From Chitinophaga sp. (GTDB lineage: Bacteria; Bacteroidota; Bacteroidia; Chitinophagales; Chitinophagaceae): DNA of 64,000 nt. The notes under the pieces are model-generated. The model worked only from the letters and a program-made list of their open reading frames with translations, was not told the origin of the DNA and did no database searches. Position 1 is the first letter of the stretch, and each line of letters begins with the position of its first letter. Position numbers and translations under genes: made by a program. The stretch is from contig NZ_JAFAIX010000014.1 in the NCBI RefSeq assembly GCF_019236475.1, positions 248,001 through 312,000 on the forward strand, read 5' to 3'. Positions 48,101 to 57,700 of the stretch are shown here, in pieces.

Positions 48101-49145
48101 CAACCAGGGGGCTATCATTAAAGTACAAAGGCAGATTGAAGATGGCAACGAAGAAGCCGATTTTCAATACACCATCCGATGGGATGCCGTACCGGGCAGC
48201 AATACCACCTTAGGAGCGCCGCCAGCCCTGGAAAATGAGCACTTGCAGGCATTCGTTACTAACCTATTAAAAACCGGGTTTTCCGGTTCATCGGCGTACG
48301 ATGATCTGATCAGTGTGATAGACGTGAGCTTATGGCCGATGAGTAATTTCAAAAGTCAGTCGGGCAACCAGTCTGTATTACTCGGCAGGCCCCTCGCCGT
48401 AGTACGTGGCGAAGTACATATGGAGCTGGCAGGTACCCCCGCCTACAATCAAAGCTGGATAGATACCGGGAAATATTATAACAACAATCAAAATTATCAG
48501 CCTACAGATCCACCGTTTATGGGCACACCATTTACCGTGAGAATTGGCGACTCCTATCTTTCCGGAAATGGTGCTATCGGTTATTTTGAGGCAGATAACT
48601 ACGATACCTTCTACGCCGTGTATGGCGCCAATGGCCAGACCAGCGAACTGCTGAAAATGTTCTCCCGCAATGCAAGGGGCAAAATCAACTTAGCAGGTTT
48701 TGCCGCGCAGGAATTCACGGGAACAGGGTTTGTATCCAAGTACGTGCAGCAAGGTCACACAGTAACGCTAACGCCTGAACGAAATGCGATTAAGCTCACC
48801 ATGCTGGTAGATCCTTCTGGCGGCATTCCGGTGATTCCTGGTAGTCAGCCGCTGTTCAATGTGAGCTTGCCTAATGGTCCTGTATCCAATGCGTTGAGTA
48901 ATCTCAAATCCACTTTCCGCACGGGACCACTGCTGCTGGATCCAGACAAAATCAAGATGCCTACGCCAGCAGAAGTACATGGCAAATGGGGATGGGTAGC
49001 CCGCAAGGATGTAACCACCTGGAAAGCTGAAGAGCCTATTGAACCATATACGCCGATAGCAACTGCTGACCAGGATAATCTGCGACTGACAGAAGGCTGG
49101 ATTACCTTATCTGGCACGAATCAACAACAACCAGAAAATAACTAA
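45150..49145 (+). CDS. Unknown 1331-aa protein of the giant-protein block
   Basis: Not recognised. A GTG at 45114 in the same frame would overlap the previous gene; the ATG at 45150 (MADTQYIPVWPGPVVMV) 10 bp after that gene's stop is preferred. No signal peptide. The first 230 residues are Pro/Trp-rich (GIHLMWTLPYSMRQG, FVPNRWLITRFTYPV). About 450-540 is a charged helical or coiled-coil segment (LTQLNAKQRDLNTLNLDLLTLRQ...TNARDQKKAEIDTD). Near 710-760 stands PWTPIYMDWKIQYIPS. The C-terminal third alternates beta strands and loops and ends with FRTGPLLLDPDKIKMPTPAEVHGKWGWVARKDV. It lies 9 bp before the next gene. Its size and Trp/Pro character suggest a structural component. Confidence 0.65.
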   Translation: MADTQYIPVWPGPVVMVPVPVDILRIGNPDVTSTTVWATNKNNYYNLWMKQIPDPTPFGQGSCPDAGIHLMWTLPYSMRQGQQSDENNPDGNVNFPFVPNRWLITRFTYPVQDKNNPNPTPPQLQATIVCSDMLFDIRDATNNGSSNGASQYPYPDDPTFPIKGIGVPMPLANWKGEARTGKALIKAVGPGDVSWSVAYDNVKNVFTLHDDVGSAAAQFTYSLLGWYDDPTDDLLSKVTTSTNEEWMNMLQGQFGWSVGGAGEVQEAVDDWQAWQKSHGLDGPFDPNKLQLPPQIKNAMIAWNNWRQQYGVKEDKPPLPTQCICHSMATVGWQGDTVAYGTGVPTPEGGVSIAVGNNAMEAISSFMANKVVESQHQNPANIPIIERALEAFQKDLLSKLNDDPTAVEMAIHADRFEQHYSGQEWIVVRPESTDEKILGTGGQQSIPLSAADTETLTQLNAKQRDLNTLNLDLLTLRQEMFQLHVKQSLFVKSTPAAIKTQVNNSMAAITQALNTQTNARDQKKAEIDTDATAFATKLGNNFVLKAVDLLPAAAPVDPVIMVGGAYIDTKLTSPEQYTDTTELFVRFTGQTVTGISVTFTVNNTPTTQLIAAAELLEKVTIPTWNIFPKEAMDLWIETMILDTSCAALIASIWFSKTGVSPNNDQMKQLTQQIQAQQTAVWNDAASLGFHPQALKAVSGIEGVIPSPFGVAFITKQPWTPIYMDWKIQYIPSSMDATSSLTNWKLGDIDFDWTGSSLTPPTNNIVLYGRAVMNAKSSQVIKSKMASFQRDPIFDGLPQYVLDDLQRVAGMVGHLDLLTQSMSGFTKQLITSLISINTAPTDANVKKLLGDSELNFRPKLVNYQDSQPFFPIRAGHFQLVDLWVVDAFGQVLKTKSSFASPLDPLPNVYWCENLTTSSPNFKDPDSKYYGQLSPRVSQPSNVHLNLLQQNNDTIRTNSSDLTSPICGWVMPNHIDNSLMVFDANGINQGAIIKVQRQIEDGNEEADFQYTIRWDAVPGSNTTLGAPPALENEHLQAFVTNLLKTGFSGSSAYDDLISVIDVSLWPMSNFKSQSGNQSVLLGRPLAVVRGEVHMELAGTPAYNQSWIDTGKYYNNNQNYQPTDPPFMGTPFTVRIGDSYLSGNGAIGYFEADNYDTFYAVYGANGQTSELLKMFSRNARGKINLAGFAAQEFTGTGFVSKYVQQGHTVTLTPERNAIKLTMLVDPSGGIPVIPGSQPLFNVSLPNGPVSNALSNLKSTFRTGPLLLDPDKIKMPTPAEVHGKWGWVARKDVTTWKAEEPIEPYTPIATADQDNLRLTEGWITLSGTNQQQPENN

Positions 49146-49154
49146 ATCAGGGTT

Positions 49155-50651
49155 ATGGCAAATTTGACATTTGATTATGCTTTTCAGCCATCCGACATAT
49201 TCACTAACTCAGTAGTGGATTTGCATCTCTACGTCACTAACAATACGGCAGATACCATCCAATATGAAGGTGGACCTGATAGTGATGAAATACATATCAA
49301 TTTCCCCGCTGGGTCTGGCCCTACAGACCTGGTGGTGGATACCAGCTTTACCAGCAAGTCAGAGACACAATATTTTAGCTGTGGTAAAAGTGGGAGCAAT
49401 AATGATTTTGTCATTACAGCAACGATGACGGTGCCCATTCCAAAGGGCGGCCAGATTCATATCGTGTTCCAGCAAGTACCTATCAATGCTGCTGGCGGAA
49501 CAGCTTCCATCGGCATCACAGAATATCTTGGATCGGCCGATCCAGCGAGTGGTAGCAAAGAAATCATCAAAACCGTACCTGCGTCGTTGAGTATCATGGC
49601 GTATTTACAGCAGCAGGTAGTGGGATTAAACCAAACCACTACCCTTACCTGGTACTCTACCGGTGCTACCAGGGTGGTGGTCACAGGATTTGCCACTGGC
49701 AGCAGGCAGCGGGCATTCCCTGTTAAAGGCGACAAACCGCCTTATAAAGGAGATTGCATCGTAGACATCGCCGCCGATAAAGATAGTACGCCGTATACCT
49801 TGATTGCCTATAACGGGAACGGCAATACGGACCCTAGTGCACAGATACAGGTGACCTTATATCATGGTTATGCTATTATCAATTCCTTTGAAGCGTATAA
49901 ATCTGATAAACTAAATCAGGATAACCGGATAGGCACTGATCCACTGTCAGTAGACCAGAGCGTTACCCTTTACTGGTATCTGACTTATGCTTCTGGATCA
50001 CAACTGAAACCGCCTGGTAGACCGCTCAACAACCCTATTACACCAAGACAGGTAACGCCAGGGATGGATCTGGTAAAAGCTTTCCAAGGTAATTATGGTA
50101 ATATGGATAGCTCTGCCAAGTACCAACTGACCGCATTTGGATTTGAAGATCAGAACCCAACACAAACACTCACCTTTAACTTAAAACCGGTGGGTATTGC
50201 CTATTTCAAATTTAAAGATCCAGGGCTTACCCAGGTGATTTGGGATACCGATCCAACGGGATGGCCGGCCATGGAAGTAAACATGAGCAATCAGCCGTAT
50301 ACGTTCACGATTTATCAGCCTGGTGGCACGCAATCCGTATACTACCTGGGAGGCAACGATACTACACATCCGCAGATCAAGTATTTCGATTACACCAAAG
50401 CCACCGGCGATCAATACAAACTAACCTGGATTACTGCGAATCTCACGAGTCTTACACTCAATCCTGGCAATATCACTATTACAGGCGACCAGATTACAAA
50501 CGGATCTCAAACATTGAAGCTGGAAGCGGCACAGTATCGATTAACGGGTAAGGCAGCAGATGGTAGCACGATAGACAGTATACTAAATGTGCCCTACACG
50601 GTGGTAAATACTGAAATAGTAGACCCCTCCCTTCTGGGAGTTAATGAATAA
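49155..50651 (+). CDS. Unknown 498-aa beta-rich protein with Ig-like modules
   Basis: Not recognised at family level. No signal peptide. It reads as consecutive beta-sandwich modules: about 1-150 (FTNSVVDLHLYVTNNTADTIQYEGG), 150-245 (VVGLNQTTTLTWYSTGATRVVV, an Ig-like L-x-W strand pattern), 245-345 (VDQSVTLYWYLTYASG) and 350-490 (TYKLTWITANLTSLTLNPG-like strands; KLEAAQYRLTGKAADG). Repeated [TS]LTW..TGAT[RS] strands suggest the modules are related to each other. It lies 9 bp after the 1331-aa gene and 45 bp before the next. Confidence 0.65.
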   Translation: MANLTFDYAFQPSDIFTNSVVDLHLYVTNNTADTIQYEGGPDSDEIHINFPAGSGPTDLVVDTSFTSKSETQYFSCGKSGSNNDFVITATMTVPIPKGGQIHIVFQQVPINAAGGTASIGITEYLGSADPASGSKEIIKTVPASLSIMAYLQQQVVGLNQTTTLTWYSTGATRVVVTGFATGSRQRAFPVKGDKPPYKGDCIVDIAADKDSTPYTLIAYNGNGNTDPSAQIQVTLYHGYAIINSFEAYKSDKLNQDNRIGTDPLSVDQSVTLYWYLTYASGSQLKPPGRPLNNPITPRQVTPGMDLVKAFQGNYGNMDSSAKYQLTAFGFEDQNPTQTLTFNLKPVGIAYFKFKDPGLTQVIWDTDPTGWPAMEVNMSNQPYTFTIYQPGGTQSVYYLGGNDTTHPQIKYFDYTKATGDQYKLTWITANLTSLTLNPGNITITGDQITNGSQTLKLEAAQYRLTGKAADGSTIDSILNVPYTVVNTEIVDPSLLGVNE

Positions 50652-50696
50652 CACTACTGATAATCATTCATCTTTCACCTTTAAAAAACACATGTC

Positions 50697-51128
50697 ATGA
50701 CAGAGAAAACCCAACATTTCGAAGCGCCGGAATTAATGACCGACCCCAACTGTACCATTACAGTTTCTATCGGACAAAACATTCCGAACTACCCCGCTAA
50801 TGTTTCCAACAAGAACATCACAGATGCGCAGAATGCGATCGGGCAACTGACATTTGCTGATATATGGAGACTGCCACCATTCCGTATTGAATACGGCTCT
50901 GTAAGATTGGATGTACAGGGCGCCATTGCTGGCGGTGGCCGCAACTGGCAGGTGCAAATCAATGGCATAAATGGTAATTCTACTATTTCTGCCACCTTAG
51001 TGCAAGGCAATCTCGCGACTGCTTCTACTGCTGAAAGACAGCAATATGTGCAACGCATGGTACGCAATGCCCTAGAGCAAAGTTTGTCTACCAAAAAAGT
51101 AACAGACGTAAATGGACCTTGCAAATAA
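50697..51128 (+). CDS. Unknown 143-aa protein
   Basis: Not recognised. No signal peptide. The start at 50697 is fixed because the other ATG at 50692 stops at once. The chain begins EKTQHFEAPELMTDPNCTITVSIG, has a beta-rich centre (FRIEYGSVRLDVQGAIAGGGRNWQVQINGINGNSTISATLVQG) and ends in a helix (AERQQYVQRMVRNALEQSLS). Two cysteines (C19 and the penultimate C142) are the only ones. It is followed by a terminator, so it may be the last gene of the main giant-protein transcript. Confidence 0.6.
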   Translation: MTEKTQHFEAPELMTDPNCTITVSIGQNIPNYPANVSNKNITDAQNAIGQLTFADIWRLPPFRIEYGSVRLDVQGAIAGGGRNWQVQINGINGNSTISATLVQGNLATASTAERQQYVQRMVRNALEQSLSTKKVTDVNGPCK

Positions 51129-51135
51129 ATATCCT

Positions 51136-51167
51136 TCCGGGTTGGTGGTATCACTGGCCCGGATTTT
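51136..51167 (+). terminator. Intrinsic terminator at the end of the giant-protein operon
   Basis: A 12-pair stem (51136-51147 with 51152-51163) with three G-U/T-G pairs, a GTAT tetraloop and TTTT right after it, 7 bp past the stop of the 143-aa gene. Confidence 0.75.
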
Positions 51168-51209
51168 CGTTTAATCAACTCCGTTAGTAAACCTCAAAAA
51201 CTATTTCAT

Positions 51210-51722
51210 ATGGCACCAACAATCACTTTAGCAGACGTATCTATCAAAGAAGGTGAAGTAAACCAGGTAACAGGTACTAACACCTTGATATATCCTAATA
51301 TTAATAGCTGCCTATCGTTGACTGCTGTTTTTGCGGATAACAAAAGAGTAGGCGGACACGCAGTTATGTTTCCAGTAGCCCCACAATTGAACCTGAAACA
51401 AATTTGCGATTACCTCATGGCGAACAAGGGCACTAGCAATACTTTGATTGTTGTTGGAGACATCGGCACATGGAACCAAAACTGGTCCATGCTGGATGAA
51501 ACCAAGAACCTGGTGATCAATGGCAAAAAGGTAAATAATGTATTGGAAATGGGAACTGCCATGGGCTTCACCAATGTGGTGCAAAAGGATACCATCATCT
51601 GTGATGCCGATGGCAGCACCTATGATGTATACTTTGGATTTGAAGGTAGTAATAGAGTTTACTGGGTGTATGATCACAAAACCAGTAAAGTATGTACCGC
51701 ATTTGGAAAACAAACCTGGTAA
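51210..51722 (+). CDS. Unknown 170-aa protein with a CheD-like Cys/His pattern
   Basis: No signal peptide. The segment TLIYPNINSCLSLTAVFADNKRVGGHAVMFP places C34 and H50 in an arrangement like that of CheD-type glutamine deamidases (GSCV...hydrophobic...Dxx.R.GG..H..LP, with Cys and His about 17 apart; here 16). The rest, LKQICDYLMANKGTSNTLIVVGDIGTWNQNW and VYWVYDHKTSKVCTAFGKQTW, does not follow CheD closely, so only the fold or dyad may be shared. It stands alone between a terminator (51136) and a hairpin (51735), so it can be a single-gene unit. Function is not established. Confidence 0.55.
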   Translation: MAPTITLADVSIKEGEVNQVTGTNTLIYPNINSCLSLTAVFADNKRVGGHAVMFPVAPQLNLKQICDYLMANKGTSNTLIVVGDIGTWNQNWSMLDETKNLVINGKKVNNVLEMGTAMGFTNVVQKDTIICDADGSTYDVYFGFEGSNRVYWVYDHKTSKVCTAFGKQTW

Positions 51723-51734
51723 ACCAACTATAAG

Positions 51735-51762
51735 CCGGCAATCCCATGATGGATTGCCGGCA
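51735..51762 (+). terminator. Strong hairpin between the 170-aa gene and the megasynthase gene
   Basis: A perfect 11-bp stem, GCCGGCAATCC / GGATTGCCGGC (51735-51745 with 51752-51762), with a 6-nt loop. It starts 13 bp after one stop codon and ends 34 bp before the megasynthase ATG. The run after it (ACATTTCCCTAGC) is not a good T-tract, so it may stop the upstream transcript only partly, or act as a leader structure. Confidence 0.55.
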
Positions 51763-51795
51763 CATTTCCCTAGCAAATTTCCCAAATATTTTTTC

Positions 51796-54700
51796 ATGGA
51801 GCATTCCACTATCGTAGATCTCATCTCCAGGTTCCCTATCGGCAAAGCGAATGAAAAGGCGCTTGTTTTCCTGGATCACAACGGTAATGAATCACAGACC
51901 TTCACCTACCGCACCCTGAAACAGCAATGTATTGCAATCGCTGAAAACCTGCACACACACCTACCTTCCGGAGAAATGGTATTGTTATGTACACCAGAAC
52001 AATCAGATTTCACGACCATCTTCTTTGGCTGCATGATGGCAGGTATTATCCCCGTCCCCATGCCGCCCGTTCGTAACAACAAGGATAAAAATGGACTGGA
52101 ACGCATCATTCGTATACTCCAAGAAAAACATATCAGCACTATTATCCTACCTGACGAGCAAGTGGATTTATTCCGGGAAGCACTGCAAATGGCCCATCTC
52201 TCACAGGTACGATTGATCCCGCTGGAACGCCTGCAACGTCCTGGCATCACCGCAGTAGCGCTTCCTGTCATATCTGAAACAGACATCGCTTACATTCAAT
52301 ATACATCCGGTTCTACCGGCACTCCGAATGGCGTGATCATACGCCATCAACAAGCCATCAGTAACCTGGCCTTCATGTACCGGGTTTTCCAACGGAAAGA
52401 AATGGTTCGTGTAGCAGGCTGGCTCCCCTTCCATCATGATATGGGGCTGATCGGACATTTGCTCACCGTGCTCTACGAGCATGGTTTTGGTGTTTTTATC
52501 AGTCCGCAAACTTTTATGGCTTCCCCCGCCCTCTGGCTGAAGATGATCGGGCAATACCAAGCTAATGCTGCCGCGGCCCCTCCATTTGCATTCGACCATT
52601 GCTGCAATAAAATTAATAGTCCAGATGGATTACAGCTCTCCTCTTGGAAATACGCCTATGTAGGTGCTGAAACCATTGCGCCTGAAGTGCTCCAACGTTT
52701 TGCTACCAGATTTGCACCAGCAGGATTTGATCTACATACTTTCAAACCGGTATACGGATTGGCAGAGGCCACTCTCCTGGTAGCCGGTGGTGGTAAAGGC
52801 TTAGATGAGTTACTACCGTTGACGCATAAACGAACAACAGGAAAATCAGTACGTCAACTGCTGCCTTATCCTACTGATCCCGAAGTACAAATTATCATTC
52901 AAGATGCAGAAACAGGCCAACCGCTTGCAGCAGGAGCAGAAGGAGAAATTTATATCCTGGGGGCAGGCAATGCCAGCGGCTACTTGGAAGATAAAGGCAT
53001 GGAGGCCATACAGGAAGGCGCCCCTATCAAAACTGGCGATACCGGATTCCTGGAAGATGGTCGCCTTTATATTACCGGTAGATCAAAAGATATCATCATT
53101 GTGCGAGGCGTAAACTACTCCGCCGATGACCTGGAAAATACTATCCGTTATCATCAACCGGATATCCAAACGAACGACAGAACCGTTTGTATTTCACATT
53201 TTGCTAATGGAGAACAATTATTTGTGTTCCAGGAAATACATCGGCATACAGATAATACCACACAGGAACGCATTATCAGTAGTATAAAAGGTAGTCTGGC
53301 AGAAGGTTACGGCATTACGCCAGACAATATTGTACTGGTTCCTTCTGGTTGCATTCCCAGAACTACCAGCTATAAGGTATCCCGGAAGGCATGCCTGACG
53401 CAATATTTACAAGGAAAACTCCCGGTCATCCATACAAACACAGCAGCAGCTATGACGCCAGACGATGCGGTGGTCATTGTGTCTATGGCTTGTCGTTTTC
53501 CGGGAGGAGCGAATTCTCCGGAGGCTTTTTGGGAGTTGCTGCAACAAGGCACAGATGCGATTTCGGAAGTACCCCCCTCTCGCTGGGACAATGACGTTTT
53601 CTATGATGAAAAACCGGCTATGCCCGGAAAAGTTAATACCCGCTGGGGAGGGTTCGTGGCCGATATTGATATGTTTGATCCCGCATTATTTGGGATCTCA
53701 CCACATGAGGCCCCAGAAATAGATCCGCAACAACGTATGTTACTGGAAACATCTTGGCGTTTGTTGGAAAATGCCGGTTGGAAAAAGGAACAGCTAGCAG
53801 GCACGGATACAGGCGTTTTCCTCGGGGTGTCTACTAACGATTACCTCTATATGAAAATAAAACTCATCCCAGGAATGGAGAGCTTTAATGCTTATTCTGG
53901 GTTGGGGAATGCGAATAGTCTTACTGCGAACAGGATTTCCTACACCTACGATTTAAAAGGCCCCAGCATGGCGATAGACACCGCCTGTTCTTCTTCTCTT
54001 ACGGCCTTTCATCTGGCAGTAAAAGCCATTCGCAATGGCGAGTGTACACAAGCAATTGCCGGTGGTGTAAATGCTTTGTTATCTCCCGGACCAACCATTA
54101 CCTTATCACAGTTTGGCATGATGTCGCCGGTAGGGAGATGTAAAACCTTCGATGCCAGTGCAGATGGATATGTACGTGCAGAAGGTTGCGGGATGGTGAT
54201 GTTAAAGCGTAGATCCGCTGCGCTGCGGGATGGAGATCCTATCCTCGCCACAGTGCTGGCCAGCGCGGCCGGACAGGATGGCAAAAGTAATGGGATCACC
54301 TCCCCTGATGGCCCGGCACAATACCGCTTGATCTCGCGGACGCTCACAGAAGCTGGTGTCTCCCCAGAAACAATTTCTTTTATTGAAGCCCATGGCACGG
54401 GCACTGCACTAGGAGATCCTATAGAGCTAGAACAACTGGTAAAGATATATGGACAAGGAACGGGCACAGATTGCTATGTAGGCGCCGTAAAAGCGAATAT
54501 TGGCCACTTGGAAGCCGGCGCTGGTATTGCAGGTTTGCTCAAAGCTGTGTTAATGCTGCAACACGGCAAAATCCCACCACAACCACATTTGCGGGAATTA
54601 AATCCACGTATACACTTGGAGGGCAGTAGGCTGAAAATCCCTACTGTACTGAGTAATTGGGCATCTGCTGGTCCGAGGAGAACTGCTATCAGTTCCTTTG

Positions 54701-57700
54701 GCTTTGGCGGAGCGTTAGCACATGCCATCCTGGAGGAGGCAACGCCGGTACCTGCGCCAGCTCCTCTTGAGCATGCGTTGTTTACGCAAACGCCATTTAT
54801 ATTCTCTGCACATACACCGGAAGGGCTGTTACAACAGGCTGATAACTGGATTGATTTTCTTTCTAAGGAACCCGCCATCGGTGTTCATGACCTATGCTAT
54901 AGTCAGGCGCTAACGCGAACGGACCTACGCTTTCGTCAGGCTTTCCTGACCGACAGTAAAGCGGCGCTGTTGCAGAAGCTGAAAGCCTTCCGGGAAGGGG
55001 TTATACAGTCGGCCGATACAACTACGGACGGACAACGATGCTTTATTTTCTCCGGTCAAGGCGATCAATACAAGAGTATGGGGCGGGAACTGTATTTCCA
55101 TTTCCCTGCATTCCGTCGTGCTTTTGATCGCTGCGCTGCTGCGGCAGATGATCCGGAGACCGGGTATTCCTTGGTGGGAATGATCAATGGAAAAGAAGAA
55201 GGTACTTTCTTACTGGGTCATGATTATCAGCCGGTACTTTTTGCCGTACAATATGCATTAGGGATATTATTGGAAGAAAGTGGCTGTATTCCGGCGCTCA
55301 TGCTGGGACACAGTATTGGCGAATATGCAGCGGCCTGTTTGGCCGGATGTTTTGAGCCAGAAACAGGAATTGCCATGCTCAAAAAGAGGGCAGCACTTCT
55401 AACTGCACTTCCTCGAGAAGGCGGTATGTTAACTATTTTCACCGATAAAGACACCGTAGCAGCCGCCATTGCTGGGATACCGGAAATTGGTATTGCCGCA
55501 TTGAATAGTCCTGTGAAAACAGTGGTATCTGGTAGTCCTGATGCTATCAACGCCGTTACTACTTTCTTCAGTGCCCAGAAAATTGGGCTTTATACGTTGA
55601 AAGTGGCACAGGCATTTCACAGTCATTATATGGACCCTATTTTGGAGCCATATCGGGAGTTCCTCCAACAGTTCACTTTCCGGGCGCCGTCTAGGAGATG
55701 GATATCATCCTTTCATGGCGCAGAAATGACCATAGCACCGGATGCGGATTACTGGGTACAACAAACCAGGCAAGCGGTGAACTTTAAGCAGGCATTAACG
55801 CTGTTGGCTTCAGAAAAAATACGGGAATTCGTGGAAATAGGCCCTGGTGGCAATACGCTGCTGGCAGTCAGTGAAACGATCGATTGTAGTAATACCCAAC
55901 TATTGCGTACACTCAATTTCCGCAAGGGCGATAGAACAGAGGGTTATTTCCTAATGGAGGCGCTCTGCCGCATGTATTGCGCTGGCGCCAATATACACTG
56001 GGAGCAAGTGTTACAAGGCAAGGCCTTCCCTGCTATCATTCCTGGTCAGGCATTTCAACACAAACGTTATTGGCTGCCGGGATTGAGTCCGGAACAACTG
56101 ACTGCCTTTGCAGATCAGGGGCATCACTCCCGCAGTGTTCAAAAGACGTTGACGGATTGTTTCTACCAGATCCGCTGGAATCCAGCAGGCACCATTACTA
56201 CGGATATTCCAGAAGATGTATTGCGTAAGAAAATAAACTGGATTATTGCCGCTCCGGCGGGCGCTGTTACCGACCAGCTATTACAGCGATTAAAGGCGGT
56301 TCAAAAAAGCGTGTATTGGTTCTGTACGGGTGGTGATATTGCTGGAAAAAATCGCGCTGATTACCAGTTTGAAGTTCGTTCAACGAAAGCGGATTATCGC
56401 CGGGCCTTGGATAAAGTAGTGAATTTGCAGCGTAAAGAAAATGAGCGGGAATGGAAAATAATTTATGCAGACGCCAGTCTGTCGGATTACCAAGGTTCCA
56501 CTCCGCATCAGCGTATATCCGATAGCGTTAGTAGCCTTATACCCTTCCTGCAGGCCGTCAAGGAGAGTGCATTGGTTATGCCGCTATGGCTACTCACCAG
56601 GCATGCACAGCCTGTTCCTGCTGTCACGAAAGCACTCCAATTGGCGGCCTCCCCTCTTTGGGGATTTGGGAAAACATTATTCCTAGAACACCCTGAATGG
56701 AGAGGTGGTATGATCGATATCTCTGGGCCGGAAGATGTACCCGCATTACTACACAAAGTACTATTGCCCGGAAAAGAACATTGCATCATATTGCGAAAAG
56801 AGCAGCAATACATTACACAGTTAGCCCCTGTTAGGGAAATGCCGACTACCACCGCCACTTTACGCCAGGATGGCGCCTATATCATTACCGGTGGCTTTGG
56901 CGGACTTGGACTTGCCTGTGCATCCTGGCTGGCAGGGAAAGGCGTGAAGCACTTGGTATTACTGGGCCGGAGGACGTTACCTGCTATGGAAAGCTGGAGT
57001 AATCTCGAAGCGTCTCATCCGGAATACACCATCATACAGCAATTGATCCACTTACAACGGGAAGGAGTACACGTAGAAACACATCGTATAGACGTAAGAG
57101 ATAGCGCAGCACTTACGCAAGTATTTGAGCAATTAGACAAGCGGAAAATCCCTGTGCGGGGCGTATTACATGCAGCGGGAGTCAACTGGTTTTCCAAAGT
57201 GATGGACCTGGACAACAGCCAATTGGCAGATACCCTACAAATCAAGACAGACGCCTCCTGGCAGCTCCATCAACTCACAAAAGACCGGGACCTAGATTGC
57301 TTCCTGCTCTTCTCTTCTGTATCAGCATTGTGGGGTTCTGTTGACCTAAGTCATTATACTGCGGCCAACTATTACATGGATATGCTCAGTATGTACCGGG
57401 TGGGCATGGGACTTCCGGCCACCAGCATCGATTGGGGTCCGTGGGCGGAAGCGGGCATGAGTGCCGGCGAGCATGAAACCCATGTGTTGCAACAGCTCGG
57501 ATTCCGACTACTGCCATCTTCCAAGGCTTTGGCCTGCATGGAGACCGCCATCGCGAAGAAAGAGCCGCTATTGTTGATAGCAGATATTGATTGGGAGAAA
57601 TTCCGGCTGTTTACAGATTTCTCCTTGCAGCCATCGCTGTTTAGCCAAGTAGTGAAAAACAATACAGCTAATACTCCTGCCGCCAGCAACCTGGATCATA

